From Domibacillus aminovorans (GTDB lineage: Bacteria; Bacillota; Bacilli; Bacillales; Domibacillaceae), in NCBI RefSeq assembly GCF_001643235.1, contig NZ_LQWY01000024.1:1-64000 (forward strand): a stretch of 64,000 bases of DNA, written 5' to 3'. Both the position numbers and the translations under genes were made by a program. The notes under the pieces were generated by a model, which was given only the letters and a program-made list of their open reading frames with translations, had not been told where the DNA came from and did no database searches. Positions within the stretch are counted from its first letter, which is position 1. The number at the start of each line of letters is the position of its first letter. This document shows, piece by piece, positions 1 through 8,500 of the stretch.

Positions 1-34
1 GAGAGCACTGCAAAACACTTACATTTAAAGGGAG

Positions 35-74
35 CACCCGAAAGAATGATTTCTCTTTCGGGTGTTTTTCTTTT
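35..74 (+). terminator. Terminator inside left IS end
   Basis: Perfect 10 bp stem CACCCGAAAG / CTTTCGGGTG (35-44 and 55-64) followed by a run of T. It would stop outside transcription from entering the transposase gene, a common feature of insertion sequences. Confidence 0.8.
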
Positions 75-130
75 GATTCTTTTTTAGTAAGCTATTCTTA
101 ACGAAACCATGTGGGATACAGGTGATGACC

Positions 131-1600
131 ATGTTAAGAAACGGAAAACAAACAGCGATGTCTTTCCATTCAGAACTCTACGAGTTAATTCCGGAAGACC
201 ATCTGTTGAAAAAAGTGGATCAAACTGTCGATTTTTCATTCATTCAAGAGATTGTGCAGGAATCCTATTGTGTCTATTATGGACGCCCAGCGAATGAGCC
301 GGAACTGCTGCTTCGATTGCTCTTTCTCCAGACTCTCTACGATCTTTCCGATGAACGGATGATCGCCGAAGCACAGGTCAACCTGGCTTATAAATGGTTC
401 CTGGGATTAAACCCGGAAGACTCTCTTCCGGATTCTTCGCAGTTAAGTCGATTCAGACGCCATCGGCTCGGAGCCGGGAATGTCGAGAAAGTGATGGAGG
501 CAATTGTGAAACAATGTGTTGAGAAAAGATTGATTCGTTCTAAAGCGATTATCATTGATTCGACTCACACGCACATGAATGCATCCAAACAGACACCGCT
601 GGAAGTGTTACAGAAAGCTGCCATTCGGCTGGTACGTTCGGTTAAAAAATCATATTCTAAGCTGTATGCTTCTCTTCCGAAAAAACCAAAACTGGAGAAT
701 CTTACAGAAGAGGAACAGGCCCTGTCTGCCCTTTCTTATCTCGCAGAATTGGGAGAATATATTGAAAATCGTCTTCCGGATGCCGAAGGTTCTATGAAAG
801 AAAAACTGACTATTGCTAAGCAGATTGTAGAAGATGAACGTCTTCTTTCAAAGAAAGGCATCAAATCAGCTGTTGATCCGGACGCTCGGTTTGGATGGAA
901 GTCCCGTTCGAAGAACTTTATGGGATATAAAAATCATTTTGCGATGACAGAAGAAGAGATTATTACGAAGATCACCGTTACTCCTGGAAATGAGGACGAT
1001 GGGAAACAGCTTAAAGGATTGCTTGAAGGTTCTAAAGAATTTATGGAAATAGAAGAAATTTTGGCCGATACCGCCTATTCTTCGAAAGACAATCTGAAGC
1101 TGATCCATGGGCAGGAGATGAAAGCCTCAATTCCACTAAATCCTGTTGTTTACGGACTGAAAGAAGAAGATCCGTTCCAGTACGACAAAGAAAGTGATAA
1201 GGTCATGTGCCCCGCAGGCCACTGGAGTATCCGGAAAGCGAAAACAGGAAAGAAAAACAGCCAAAGGAATCAGAGATATAAGTTTTATTTTGATACGTCT
1301 CTTTGCCAAAAATGTCCGATGAAGGAAGGGTGCTATACAGGCACAAAACAAAAAACGTATTCCATTTCCATCAAATCAAAAGAACATCTGGATCAAATGG
1401 CGTACCTGGAAACGGAGGAGTATCACCAGCGCAAAAAAATCCGCTTGCGGATTGAGCATAAAAATGCCGAAATGAAAAGGTTTCATGGGCTGACTACGGC
1501 AAAATACCGTGGTCTGTTTGGTATGCAGATACAGCTGGGATTGACAGCCTTCGTCGTAAATGTGAAGAGAATGATCAAACTCCAAGAGCCCGCCACCTGA
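131..1600 (+). CDS. IS1182-family transposase
   Basis: DDE transposase that cuts and joins the ends of its own element. The protein of about 490 residues is full length for the family: an N-terminal domain with the LYELIPEDHLLKK motif, then the catalytic region with first Asp in IIIDSTHTH, second Asp in ILADTAYSS, a Cys cluster (CPAGHW, CQKCPMKEGC) and the Glu region in RIEHKNAEMKRFHGL. In-frame starts are GTG 122, ATG 125 and ATG 131; I prefer 131 because AGGTG lies about 7 bases upstream. It ends shortly before the right inverted repeat, with no frameshift. Confidence 0.93.
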   Translation: MLRNGKQTAMSFHSELYELIPEDHLLKKVDQTVDFSFIQEIVQESYCVYYGRPANEPELLLRLLFLQTLYDLSDERMIAEAQVNLAYKWFLGLNPEDSLPDSSQLSRFRRHRLGAGNVEKVMEAIVKQCVEKRLIRSKAIIIDSTHTHMNASKQTPLEVLQKAAIRLVRSVKKSYSKLYASLPKKPKLENLTEEEQALSALSYLAELGEYIENRLPDAEGSMKEKLTIAKQIVEDERLLSKKGIKSAVDPDARFGWKSRSKNFMGYKNHFAMTEEEIITKITVTPGNEDDGKQLKGLLEGSKEFMEIEEILADTAYSSKDNLKLIHGQEMKASIPLNPVVYGLKEEDPFQYDKESDKVMCPAGHWSIRKAKTGKKNSQRNQRYKFYFDTSLCQKCPMKEGCYTGTKQKTYSISIKSKEHLDQMAYLETEEYHQRKKIRLRIEHKNAEMKRFHGLTTAKYRGLFGMQIQLGLTAFVVNVKRMIKLQEPAT

Positions 1601-1627
1601 AGAAGGCGGCTTTTCTTGGCAATAAAA

Positions 1628-1670
1628 ACAGCCCGATCCGTCAAAAACCAGCGGATCGGGCTGTTTTTTG
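1628..1670 (+). terminator. Terminator inside right IS end
   Basis: Perfect 13 bp stem ACAGCCCGATCCG / CGGATCGGGCTGT (1628-1640, 1652-1664) followed by six T. It closes the transposase transcript before the right inverted repeat. Confidence 0.88.
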
Positions 1671-1708
1671 AAGCTTTCCAGTCAAGCATCTACTTTTGCA
1701 GTGCTCTC

Positions 1709-1895
1709 AAATTTAGGACGGGGTTATGCTTGTTTAATTTTCGATATAAGATACTTCACTGTACTTAAAAATATAACAATAAAGTCGTTTAAAAATCTAA
1801 GTTTTATTCAACAATAGCGCCCTATTCTGGAATAACTAAAATATAGACTAAGTCCTCAAATCACTGCATAATCGGAGATTAATCAACCCGTAAGC
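1709..1895. other. Non-coding flank with half of a hairpin
   Basis: Starts with AAATTTAGGACGGGGTTA, the same sequence as the right arm of the hairpin at 3430-3465, now orphaned at the edge of the IS. The rest holds an AATAAAGTCGTTTAA-type repeat motif and a GCGCCCTATTCTGG hairpin-like piece of the dispersed family seen elsewhere in the window. No gene seen. Confidence 0.6.
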
Positions 1896-2081
1896 TTAAT
1901 AATTTTCAAGTTCTAAATCATTAAATAATACATCAATGCTAACGACTGCTGAATCATCATCAGTTGGAATATTAATATCAAATATCCATGGATTATTAAT
2001 CAGCATCTCAAAGTCTAAGTAATCGTGCTCATTATGTAACTGGGTATTTTCACCAAGAGGAATGTCTACAATTTCAACCAT
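1896..2081 (-). CDS. Small acidic hypothetical protein
   Basis: A 61-residue, very acidic reading frame that I do not recognise; it lacks a clear ribosome binding site, membrane segment or Cys motif. It stands alone between the IS flank and the DUF2089 operon on the opposite strand. It could be the C-terminal piece of a longer decayed gene rather than a functional small protein. Confidence 0.35.
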   Translation of the reverse strand: MVEIVDIPLGENTQLHNEHDYLDFEMLINNPWIFDINIPTDDDSAVVSIDVLFNDLELENY

Positions 2082-2246
2082 TATGGTAAATATAATACTT
2101 GAATGAATAATGAAAACAGATAATTAATAATATTAAATAATAAATTAACATTATTGATTTTTATGATTAAAAAATTTAAATTTTATTATTTATATTTTTA
2201 ATTCCTTGTTATATAATCGAATTAACTAAAAGGAAGGAATTTCATT

Positions 2247-2612
2247 ATGGCTTATAAAGTAATCACAAATTGTCCTGTCTGCAGTAAAACATTGAAAATT
2301 ACAAAGTTGCAGTGCTCTCATTGTCACACTACGATTGAAAATGAGTTTGAATTATCTAAGCTGGCATCCTTATCACAGGATCAGCTTCATTTTGTGGAAG
2401 TATTTTTAACATGCAGAGGGAATATCAAAGAAGTTGAAAAGGAACTGCGGATTTCGTATCCAACGGTTCGAGGCAAGCTAACAGACATCATTTCATCCCT
2501 TGGATATGTGCAGAAGAAGAAAAATGAAGTAGACGAGAAAAAAGTTGTCACCATGTTGGAAAATGGCGAAATCACACCAGAAGAAGCCATTAAGCTCTTA
2601 AAAGAGGAATAG
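2247..2612 (+). CDS. DUF2089 family zinc-ribbon/HTH protein
   Basis: A 121-residue protein with an N-terminal zinc ribbon (CPVC at 10-13 and CSHC at 23-26), a helix-turn-helix-like region (residues ~50-85, including SYPTVRGKLTDI) and a C-terminal EEAIKLLKEE helix. This matches the DUF2089 architecture, which looks like a small DNA-binding regulator of unknown target. The start has a strong site (AAAGGAAGG, 9 bases upstream). It is the first gene of a three-gene operon; the next start follows after 15 bases, and the last helix resembles the N-terminal SHOCT-like helix of the next product, suggesting partnership. Confidence 0.88.
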   Translation: MAYKVITNCPVCSKTLKITKLQCSHCHTTIENEFELSKLASLSQDQLHFVEVFLTCRGNIKEVEKELRISYPTVRGKLTDIISSLGYVQKKKNEVDEKKVVTMLENGEITPEEAIKLLKEE

Positions 2613-2627
2613 GGAGGAATTTATCAT

Positions 2628-3017
2628 ATGAAAGAGGAAATTACAAGAGTGTTAACAATGGTTCAAGAAGGGAAGATTGATGCAGATAAGGGATCAGAAC
2701 TGATTCAAGTATTAAAAGAGAAAGAAGAAACAGGTAATAAGCTTTTTGAAAAACCGACTAAATATTTAGATAAAACATTAAAAATTCGTGTTGTATCAGC
2801 CGAAAATGATAACGTCACGGTCAATTTGCCTATAAAACTTGTCAAGGTAGTATTAATGGCTGGACACAGCATCGCAGCGAGTATTCCTCAATCGGAAAAA
2901 TACGTTAAAGATATAGACATAAGCCTTATTATTGAAGCAATCGAAAACGAATTAGATGGCCAAATTGTTGATATTAAATCGGCAAACGGAGATACCGTTT
3001 CGGTCATCATTGATTAG
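2628..3017 (+). CDS. SHOCT-like domain protein (YvlB N-terminus type)
   Basis: 129 residues. Residues 1-35 form the short helical hairpin found at the N-terminus of YvlB/LiaX-type proteins (VQEGKIDADKGSELIQVL). Residues 45-129 form a second, mostly beta-rich domain with no transmembrane segment. Function unknown; related proteins in Firmicutes belong to envelope-stress operons. Strong ribosome binding site (GGGAGGAATTT). It follows the DUF2089 gene directly and runs into a further coupled gene. Confidence 0.78.
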   Translation: MKEEITRVLTMVQEGKIDADKGSELIQVLKEKEETGNKLFEKPTKYLDKTLKIRVVSAENDNVTVNLPIKLVKVVLMAGHSIAASIPQSEKYVKDIDISLIIEAIENELDGQIVDIKSANGDTVSVIID

Positions 3018-3027
3018 TGATTTGCTT

Positions 3028-3309
3028 ATGATGCATGTAAAAGTGAAAGCAAAAGACGTTCGGTTTACCATCCCAATTCCATATGCTATTTTAAACATTG
3101 TTATTTCAATTTTGTCTTCAAAATTTTTTCAGCAAAATGCAAACAAATGGACAAAAGAGCACTTCGAAAGAAAAAAACTGGACTTTACCTTTCCACTAAT
3201 AGACAAAAAAACGCTAAAGCCTATCGTCAAGGAACTGAAAAATTATAAGGGGATCGTGCTAGTAGATGTCAAAGCTAAGGACGGTACTGAGGTTAAGGTT
3301 AGACTATAA
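3028..3309 (+). CDS. Paralogue of the second domain of the SHOCT-like protein
   Basis: About 93 residues from the ATG pair at 3028/3031; a longer in-frame reading from 2956 overlaps the previous gene and is less likely. The product resembles residues 45-129 of the preceding protein (hydrophobic IPIPYAILNIVISIL, then VLVDVKAKDGTEVKV at the end), so it probably arose by duplication of that domain without the SHOCT-like helices. There is no good ribosome binding site; translation is probably coupled to the upstream stop 11 bases away. Function unknown. Confidence 0.65.
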   Translation: MMHVKVKAKDVRFTIPIPYAILNIVISILSSKFFQQNANKWTKEHFERKKLDFTFPLIDKKTLKPIVKELKNYKGIVLVDVKAKDGTEVKVRL

Positions 3310-3724
3310 TTTATTATAGAATACACCGACCACTGACTGACATATTGAAGAAAAAGCCTAATTTCTCGCTACAATACCGAGAAAATTATAAAAAGACAAT
3401 AAAGTTATTTAATTTTAAAAGCTCAAACAAGCATAACCCCGTTCTAAATTTAGGACGGGGTTAAAAATATAGTTGTTTATTCAATAAATCCACATATTGG
3501 GGATACAACAAAGTTGTATAAAGACAATAATATTGTTTAATTTTGATTATGAAAAATAAGAGCCTTACTACACTTCATCTATAGCAAGGCTTTAAAGGTT
3601 GTTTAATTTTAAATCAATCTAATTATACCTACCTTCAAAAATGAATAATAAAGTTGTTTAATTCTTGTTGAACTAATGCCCCCGTTAGCGTAATAAATAA
3701 ATATATGGTAGAAGGACACGAGGT
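3310..3724. other. Gene-free stretch with hairpin repeats
   Basis: Contains several copies of an ACAATAAAGTTGTTTAATTTT-like motif (about 3400, 3522, 3648), the hairpin at 3430-3465 and a GCCCCCGTTAGCG half-hairpin near 3678. These belong to a dispersed family that recurs between genes through the first 9 kb and near 46 kb. No coding signal. Confidence 0.6.
3430..3465 (+). terminator. GC-rich hairpin related to the IS1182 target
   Basis: TAACCCCGTTCTAAA and TTTAGGACGGGGTTA form a 15 bp stem with one mismatch. The right arm is identical to the sequence abutting the right end of the IS element at 1709. Probably a terminator for the 2247-3309 operon. Confidence 0.6.
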
Positions 3725-4528
3725 CTATTTCCCTTTCTCTATAACGTCCATCTGCTTTAATGTTTCGAGTGTTACATTTTTTGCTTCAGTTCCAGAACCG
3801 TTTATATTCACTGCAAAAACCCAGGTATCCTTTTTGGTTTCAATAAAGCCAACGTACCATCCCAGCCCAAAATCGGATAGCCTTGTCCCTGTCTTTCCAT
3901 GAAGTGTGTAGTCATCCTGTTCATCCTGTATCATCATCCGTTTAACCGTTATTTGATATTTTTCTTCAAATGGAAGTTCTTCCTCGACTAATCTCTCAAT
4001 AAAATTTATTTGCTCAAGCGCTGAAATTTTAAGGCTGCTGTCCAGCCAAAAAGAATCGATTCCGCCTGTTATGTCCTGATTTCCATATCTCAGCATTCTA
4101 ATCTTCTCTTGCATCCTTGTTTCCCCAATGTCTCTTGCCATATCCTGATAAAACCAAATAGCAGATTCCCTCATAGCAGAAGCCAATGAGTGATCACGGT
4201 TCCAGCTTTCGAACTCTCTTACTACCCCATCCCATCGCTTGACTTCATACTCATCCCATACAGCTGATGTTTGCAACCCAATTAAGGCATTCGGTACTTT
4301 GAAGGTAGATTCAGGAGTGAACCTTTTTGAGCTTCTTTCCTTGTTATACATATAAACTTTATCTTTTTTTAGATTTTTAAGCACCATAGTGCCCTCTTTT
4401 CCGTTAAATAGCTTTTCAATTTTTAGTTCATTTGTTTGCTCCTGCTGTGCTTTAGTCACCGTTATAGTTCCTATGAAACCCAGCATAACTGAAAATAATA
4501 AAATGACAGTAGCCCTAATCACTTTCAT
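3725..4528 (-). CDS. bla: Class D beta-lactamase
   Basis: Serine beta-lactamase of the chromosomal Bacillus class D group, which hydrolyses penicillins outside the cell. 267 residues with an N-terminal signal segment (residues 1-27) and the class D motifs in order: STFK (74-77, catalytic Ser and carbamylated Lys), SAI (122-124, where most class D enzymes have SXV), YGN (148-150) and KTG (212-214, in HGKTGT), followed by LGWYVGF. Length is normal. Start ATG 4528 follows AAAAAGGAGATG. It is a single gene, with repeats on both sides and no linked regulator such as blaI. The substrate range cannot be told from sequence. Confidence 0.92.
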   Translation of the reverse strand: MKVIRATVILLFSVMLGFIGTITVTKAQQEQTNELKIEKLFNGKEGTMVLKNLKKDKVYMYNKERSSKRFTPESTFKVPNALIGLQTSAVWDEYEVKRWDGVVREFESWNRDHSLASAMRESAIWFYQDMARDIGETRMQEKIRMLRYGNQDITGGIDSFWLDSSLKISALEQINFIERLVEEELPFEEKYQITVKRMMIQDEQDDYTLHGKTGTRLSDFGLGWYVGFIETKKDTWVFAVNINGSGTEAKNVTLETLKQMDVIEKGK

Positions 4529-4619
4529 TTTTGCATCTCCTTTTTAATTATCGGATTATTCTTAATAATTCGCCTATTATATATTATACTATATTTTGCC
4601 AACCAATAGTGGAAGAAGA

Positions 4620-4664
4620 GCCGACACCAAAATCTTGTATTAATAGATGGGGTTTGGTGTCGGC
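4620..4664. terminator. Perfect 12 bp hairpin
   Basis: GCCGACACCAAA (4620-4631) pairs perfectly with TTTGGTGTCGGC (4653-4664); a short C run and then T run follow on the + strand. It may end a + strand transcript; upstream of bla it could also insulate the gene. Confidence 0.55.
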
Positions 4665-4757
4665 CCCCATTTTTAAAGAACTATATTGTTTTTTAAATGC
4701 CTTTATTATATTTCAAACAACTTTATTGTTCGTGAACAAGTCCGACCATACTATGCA

Positions 4758-4792
4758 CTTATTGAACTAAACTGCCCCTTTAGTTCAATAAG
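4758..4792. repeat. Dispersed repeat hairpin, GTTCAATAA type
   Basis: CTTATTGAACTAAA (4758-4771) and TTTAGTTCAATAAG (4779-4792) are perfect 14 bp arms around CTGCCCC. Degenerate relatives (a CCCGTTAG core with AATAAG arms) occur near 3678, 7055, 14695, 46525 and 46840. Confidence 0.7.
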
Positions 4793-5144
4793 AAAAACCG
4801 AAATGTAGATCATTTTTTTTATAAACAGTTAAACTTTATTTCAAACCAACATCTATCCATTAAAAAAGCCGATTTCCTGTAAGAGAATCGACTTTTTTAA
4901 TTTAGCTTGCTAAACTATTGCACCCGTTTGTTCAAGAATATAGATTAAATTATTTTATCCTATTATATAGAAGCAATCCCCATTCCAATAAAAAAACTAT
5001 ATACAACACTTTTTCCAAGCAAATTCTCCACTAAAATTACTCCTTTTTATAAACATCGTGACTTTATTTTAAATCCACAGATTTATAAAAAAGTCTGATA
5101 AATGATAGGCTATAGACGTTGATTTATCAGCACGACTAATTTTT

Positions 5145-5591
5145 TCACCTATTGATTACTTTAAAATACTTCACCATCATCCCTATAAAATAAAGCTCCG
5201 TCCCGATGGAAACGAAAAGGTCGAACCAGTTTGTTTCATCGCTAAGAGGAAGTACCATGTAACCGATGAACGTCAGCACAAACACAATGAGAATAACCCG
5301 AAGTGTCAAGGGGATAAATAAACTCAAGTAGCGAAGCCAAAATTCTTGGCGGTCCCCTCTCTGATTGATCTTGTACACGGCGTATATCCCGATAAGAGTG
5401 AGCACTATATTAATCATCGTATCTATCGTGTCCAGTGTGTTGACCCCTTCGGTTTCCAGCAGGAACGGGTACGATAGCACTCCCAATGCCAGCAAAGCAA
5501 TCCCTACAATCAAATATGTTCTTTTCGACTTTTCGGCAATTCGTCTTTCTTTTAGTGCCTCTGCCAACTCTTTTATATTCCAAATATACAT
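5145..5591 (-). CDS. Four-helix hypothetical membrane protein
   Basis: 148 residues with a cytoplasmic N-terminal stretch and four predicted membrane segments (about 24-44, 60-76, 92-113 and 126-142). I do not recognise a family. Start ATG 5591 is preceded by AAAGGAGAT. It is a single gene; a fragment of an IS3-family end lies just upstream, so the original promoter region may have been altered. Confidence 0.6.
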   Translation of the reverse strand: MYIWNIKELAEALKERRIAEKSKRTYLIVGIALLALGVLSYPFLLETEGVNTLDTIDTMINIVLTLIGIYAVYKINQRGDRQEFWLRYLSLFIPLTLRVILIVFVLTFIGYMVLPLSDETNWFDLFVSIGTELYFIGMMVKYFKVINR

Positions 5592-5621
5592 ACTTGTATC
5601 TCCTTTTATCTTTTTTTGAAT

Positions 5622-5697
5622 TTAGATTGCCAGCACTAAATCAGACAACTTTCATAAGAGACAATCGTTTATATTCAATTAGACTTACATACTTTTT
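5622..5697 (-). mobile_element. Remnant of an IS3-family right end
   Basis: The sequence ACTAAATCAGACAACTTTC followed by GAGACAATCGTTTATATTC matches, with few differences, the last ~75 bases of the IS3-type element at 50744-50815, including the end of its transposase reading frame. Nothing else of the element is left here. Confidence 0.7.
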
Positions 5698-5808
5698 TGA
5701 TAAATTATCAAACTTTATTCAAAAGCTACACTAACTCCAAATTATGTACTTGTATAAGTTGAATAATTAATTTTACATCCCTAAAAAACTGCTAAAGTAC
5801 TTAGCGGC

Positions 5809-6748
5809 TTATTTTAACGTTGTCATACCGGCTGCTTCCATGCGCTGGAAGAATGCTGAAATTTGCGCACGGGTCAGTGGCTCGTTGAAATGATAATCTT
5901 CAAACGTTTTTACGCCGGTTGTGCCGGATGACAAGTTATATTTGTACATAAAGCTAACGGCTGCTGTTGGTCCGTAAGCAGCTCCCTGCGAAGCGGCTAT
6001 CACTTGCGCTAATTGTCCACGCGTGACCGTTCCATTTTTACCTGTGTCATTTGTGTAGCCTTTCAGCGGCAAATTGTGTGGTTTAAAGAAATCATAGTAC
6101 TGCTGCGTTCGGTGGCCGTAAGGAGTTCCTGGCTGAAAACCAAAATATTGGGCGGCAATGACGATGAAATCGCCTTCTTTTAGCAAAGACAGAGGCTGGA
6201 AACGGCCGTCTGGGTACCCTTGAATAAGTCCAGTGCGGAACGCCCACGTAATATTTTCCCGTGCCCAGTGGTTTTTACTTACATCTTTAAAAGTACGGAA
6301 ACGATGTACTTGTTAAATCAGTTGCTTTTGTTTGGGCGAAGTGAAAATAACCAGATTGATTATCTTTATTCCAAGCATCATCAAATGCACTGTTTTGGAC
6401 AAGCCTCCACAAATTCGAACCGTTTTCGGGATTGATTGCTGCTCCCTTTTCTTTTGATGTAAATCCGGCAAAGAAGCCGTCTTTTGTAATCAACAAGGTA
6501 TCTTCTGAATAGTACGAGCGGCCTAATATGTAATTGGGTGTTTGCTTATATACTTCCCTAAAGGTCAATCGTAAGTTCGTAAAATCAACTGGCTTATTGG
6601 TATGGATATAGACTGTAAAGCCTGCTTTTTCCTTTAAGATGCTATAAATTTCTGGTGGTACTTCCCACTGAGGCTTTTCCTTGGCGGACACAAACATAGG
6701 AACAAATAATAAGAATGAAAAAACAAATGAAGTAAATAACTTTTTCAT
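5809..6748 (-). pseudogene. Secreted SLH-domain protein, frameshifted
   Basis: Two reading frames belong to one gene. The 5' part (start ATG 6748, with AAAGGAGAC upstream) encodes a signal peptide and a domain of about 130 residues that I do not recognise. Its frame stops at 6287 with TSTSFPYF. In the next frame the sequence continues from about 6300 as FRTFKDVSKNHWARENI and then GLIQGYPDGRFQP, a textbook S-layer homology repeat, followed by two weaker SLH-like repeats to the stop at 5809. One extra base in the TTTCCGTACTTTT stretch would explain the shift. The intact protein (about 310 residues) would have been exported and bound to cell-wall polymer. A sequencing error is possible. Confidence 0.78.
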
Positions 6749-7085
6749 GAAAAAATAGTCTCCTTTACACAATTTTACAATAGTTTACTTGAAAAAGAAT
6801 AAATTGTAATGGGTAAAAAAAATTAATACACAATATTAAAGAATTAAAAAAAGACGGGAATTTCATTATTCCCCGCCTTCTCGTATAGCTTTGAAATAAA
6901 GTTTGATTAAACTAACTCTATAAACGTTGATAAAAGAGCAAACAGAAAAAGCGTGGTTTGAAAAAAGATTAATCAAAACATGCTCTTCCTGTGTTAAATT
7001 CAATGATTCTTTTATAAAAAAGTTTGATCGTTTTATATTCCTTCTACAACTAACGCTGCCCGTTAGCTTAATAAGATATATGTTT
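6749..7085. other. Gene-free stretch with terminator and long repeat
   Basis: Contains a terminator-like hairpin at 6851-6879 (AAGACGGGAA with TTCCCCGCCTT) and the dispersed ~190 bp repeat from 6888. No gene. Confidence 0.6.
6888..7078. repeat. Dispersed ~190 bp intergenic repeat, copy 1
   Basis: Shares the ordered blocks GAAATAAAGTTTGAT, TTGAAAAAAGATT-ATCAAAACATGCTCTT, TCTTTTATAAAAAAGTTT and a CCCGTTAG half-hairpin with 46367-46545. A shorter version lies at 58755-58840. Function unknown; it could be a MITE-like element. Confidence 0.7.
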
Positions 7086-7964
7086 TTAGTAATGTTCTTT
7101 TAGAAACTCCTTAATATCATTATTTATTTTTATTAAGTATTCTTCTGAAGGGAAATGTCCCATATCATAGGTTTTGAATGCTGTTAAATTTGAGATAATT
7201 TCTTTAGCAACTTTATTTATTCTATCTTCTGGAAAAAATATATCTTTTTTCCCTGCTATGATTAAAGTAGGTGAGTTGTAATTTATTAATTCATTCTTTT
7301 TGGTTAATTTCGGCATTTCTTGTTCGAGTTTGGTGTATTTAAATACATCTCCAATAATTTTTTTATCAATTTCCTTCATACTATTATCTGACAAAACGCC
7401 TGTAACTTTATTAAGATGTTTTTCTGATGAAGTAACATGAAACAAGACTAAAGGCAGTAAAATATCTTTAATCATTTTAATTTTAGAACCTAACTTTATT
7501 CCTGCTGGCGATACTAATATGGAACAATCAATTTTATTTGGCATAAATGATGCTAATCTTAAAATGATACCAGCACCATAGGATGGACCAATAAATGTAC
7601 AACGATCAATATTAAAATTATTCATTAGTTCTTCAATCCATTGAGCAAAACTATTATCCTTCGCTGAAATCCTATTTTCATCACTATAACCAGGGTGACC
7701 AATTGTATCTGGTGCATAAATCCTATACTCGTCTATCAATGATGAAAACCAGGATAATGTCATTGGATTTACACAGTTACCACCTTGGAATATAAATACA
7801 GGTTTACCTTCTGGTGGACCTGTTACAATAACATGAGTTTTACCATAACTTGTGTCAACATAAATCCGTTCGACATCAAACTTAAATGAATTTATATAAT
7901 TTTCATAGTGTTGTGCAATATATTCTTGTCCCTCTACACTTTTATAAATAGTTCCGTTACCCAT
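7086..7964 (-). CDS. Alpha/beta hydrolase
   Basis: 292-residue esterase/lipase-like enzyme with the alpha/beta hydrolase fold. The oxyanion-hole strand is FIFQGGNC, the nucleophile elbow is GPSYGAG (Ser near residue 129), the acid is in IIAGKKDIFFP and the catalytic His in DMGHFPSEE. No signal peptide, so cytoplasmic. The substrate cannot be inferred; similar proteins are annotated as carboxylesterases or proline-iminopeptidase-like. Start ATG 7964 follows GGAGGTGC at good distance. Monocistronic, flanked by repeats. Confidence 0.88.
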   Translation of the reverse strand: MGNGTIYKSVEGQEYIAQHYENYINSFKFDVERIYVDTSYGKTHVIVTGPPEGKPVFIFQGGNCVNPMTLSWFSSLIDEYRIYAPDTIGHPGYSDENRISAKDNSFAQWIEELMNNFNIDRCTFIGPSYGAGIILRLASFMPNKIDCSILVSPAGIKLGSKIKMIKDILLPLVLFHVTSSEKHLNKVTGVLSDNSMKEIDKKIIGDVFKYTKLEQEMPKLTKKNELINYNSPTLIIAGKKDIFFPEDRINKVAKEIISNLTAFKTYDMGHFPSEEYLIKINNDIKEFLKEHY

Positions 7965-8443
7965 AATAGCACCTCCATCTTTATTAAATCATTTTACTAT
8001 TAATGGATAAAGAAATTTAAATTTCATCTTACCGTATAGAGATAATAATATAGAGATAATAATGTCGTTTAATTTTGATTTAAAAAACTTTATTATCTTT
8101 GAAACGACTTTATTCTTTTTTAAAGAACTTTATTATTCATGAACACTTAGCTTATAATATCCGCATTTTGTCGGCTGGACCTCTATCTAAAGGGGCAAAA
8201 CGTCGCAACTTTTTTGTAAACATCTCGACTTTATTCAAAACCAATCAACCCCTTATACATAAATCCCCTGCTTTATACTCTTTCGCGTATAGTATGTAGT
8301 CTTTTATTTTTAACTAATTTATTATTAAAAGACTATAGAAACATCGTGACTTTATTTCAAATCTACAACTTTTTAAACGCTAAATTGCATTCAAAAGGGA
8401 TAGTTAGATTTAACAAGATTGATAAAGATAATTTATTACGGCA
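7965..8443. other. Gene-free repeat-rich stretch
   Basis: Consists largely of AT-rich copies of the AATAATGTCGTTTAATTTTGAT / AACTTTATTATTC motif family (8060-8150, 8205-8240, 8338-8370). No coding signal seen. Confidence 0.55.
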
Positions 8444-8483
8444 AAAAATAAGACCCTTCGATTTAGAGGAATCAAGGGTCTTA
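8444..8483 (-). terminator. Terminator of the LysE-type gene
   Basis: On the minus strand TAAGACCCTTGATT pairs with AATCGAAGGGTCTTA and is followed by ATTTTTTG. It lies 18 bases past the stop of the exporter gene. Confidence 0.85.
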
Positions 8484-8500
8484 CCTTATAAAAAAATAAT

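Larger units (their letters stand above)
1..1708 (+). mobile_element. Complete IS1182-family insertion sequence
   Basis: The element is bounded by perfect 15 bp inverted repeats, GAGAGCACTGCAAAA at 1-15 and its reverse complement at 1694-1708, and carries one transposase gene. Terminator hairpins sit just inside both ends. The right flank (from 1709) reads as one arm of a GC-rich hairpin closely related to the hairpin at 3430-3465, so the element probably sits in the middle of such a palindrome; the left flank lies outside the window, so the target site duplication cannot be checked. The transposase is uninterrupted, so the element may still be active. Confidence 0.93.
4529..5144. other. Gene-free stretch with terminators and repeat hairpins
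   Basis: Holds three strong inverted repeats listed separately or near 4865-4898 (AAAAAAGCCGATT with AATCGACTTTTTT, terminator-like), and several TTTATTAT/AACTTTATT repeat motifs around 4685-4730 and 5060. No gene seen. Confidence 0.6.

Noticed and set aside
2956-3027. Long N-terminus of the third gene in the DUF2089 operon
   Set aside because: It overlaps the upstream gene by 62 bases; the part similar to the paralogue begins at 3028.
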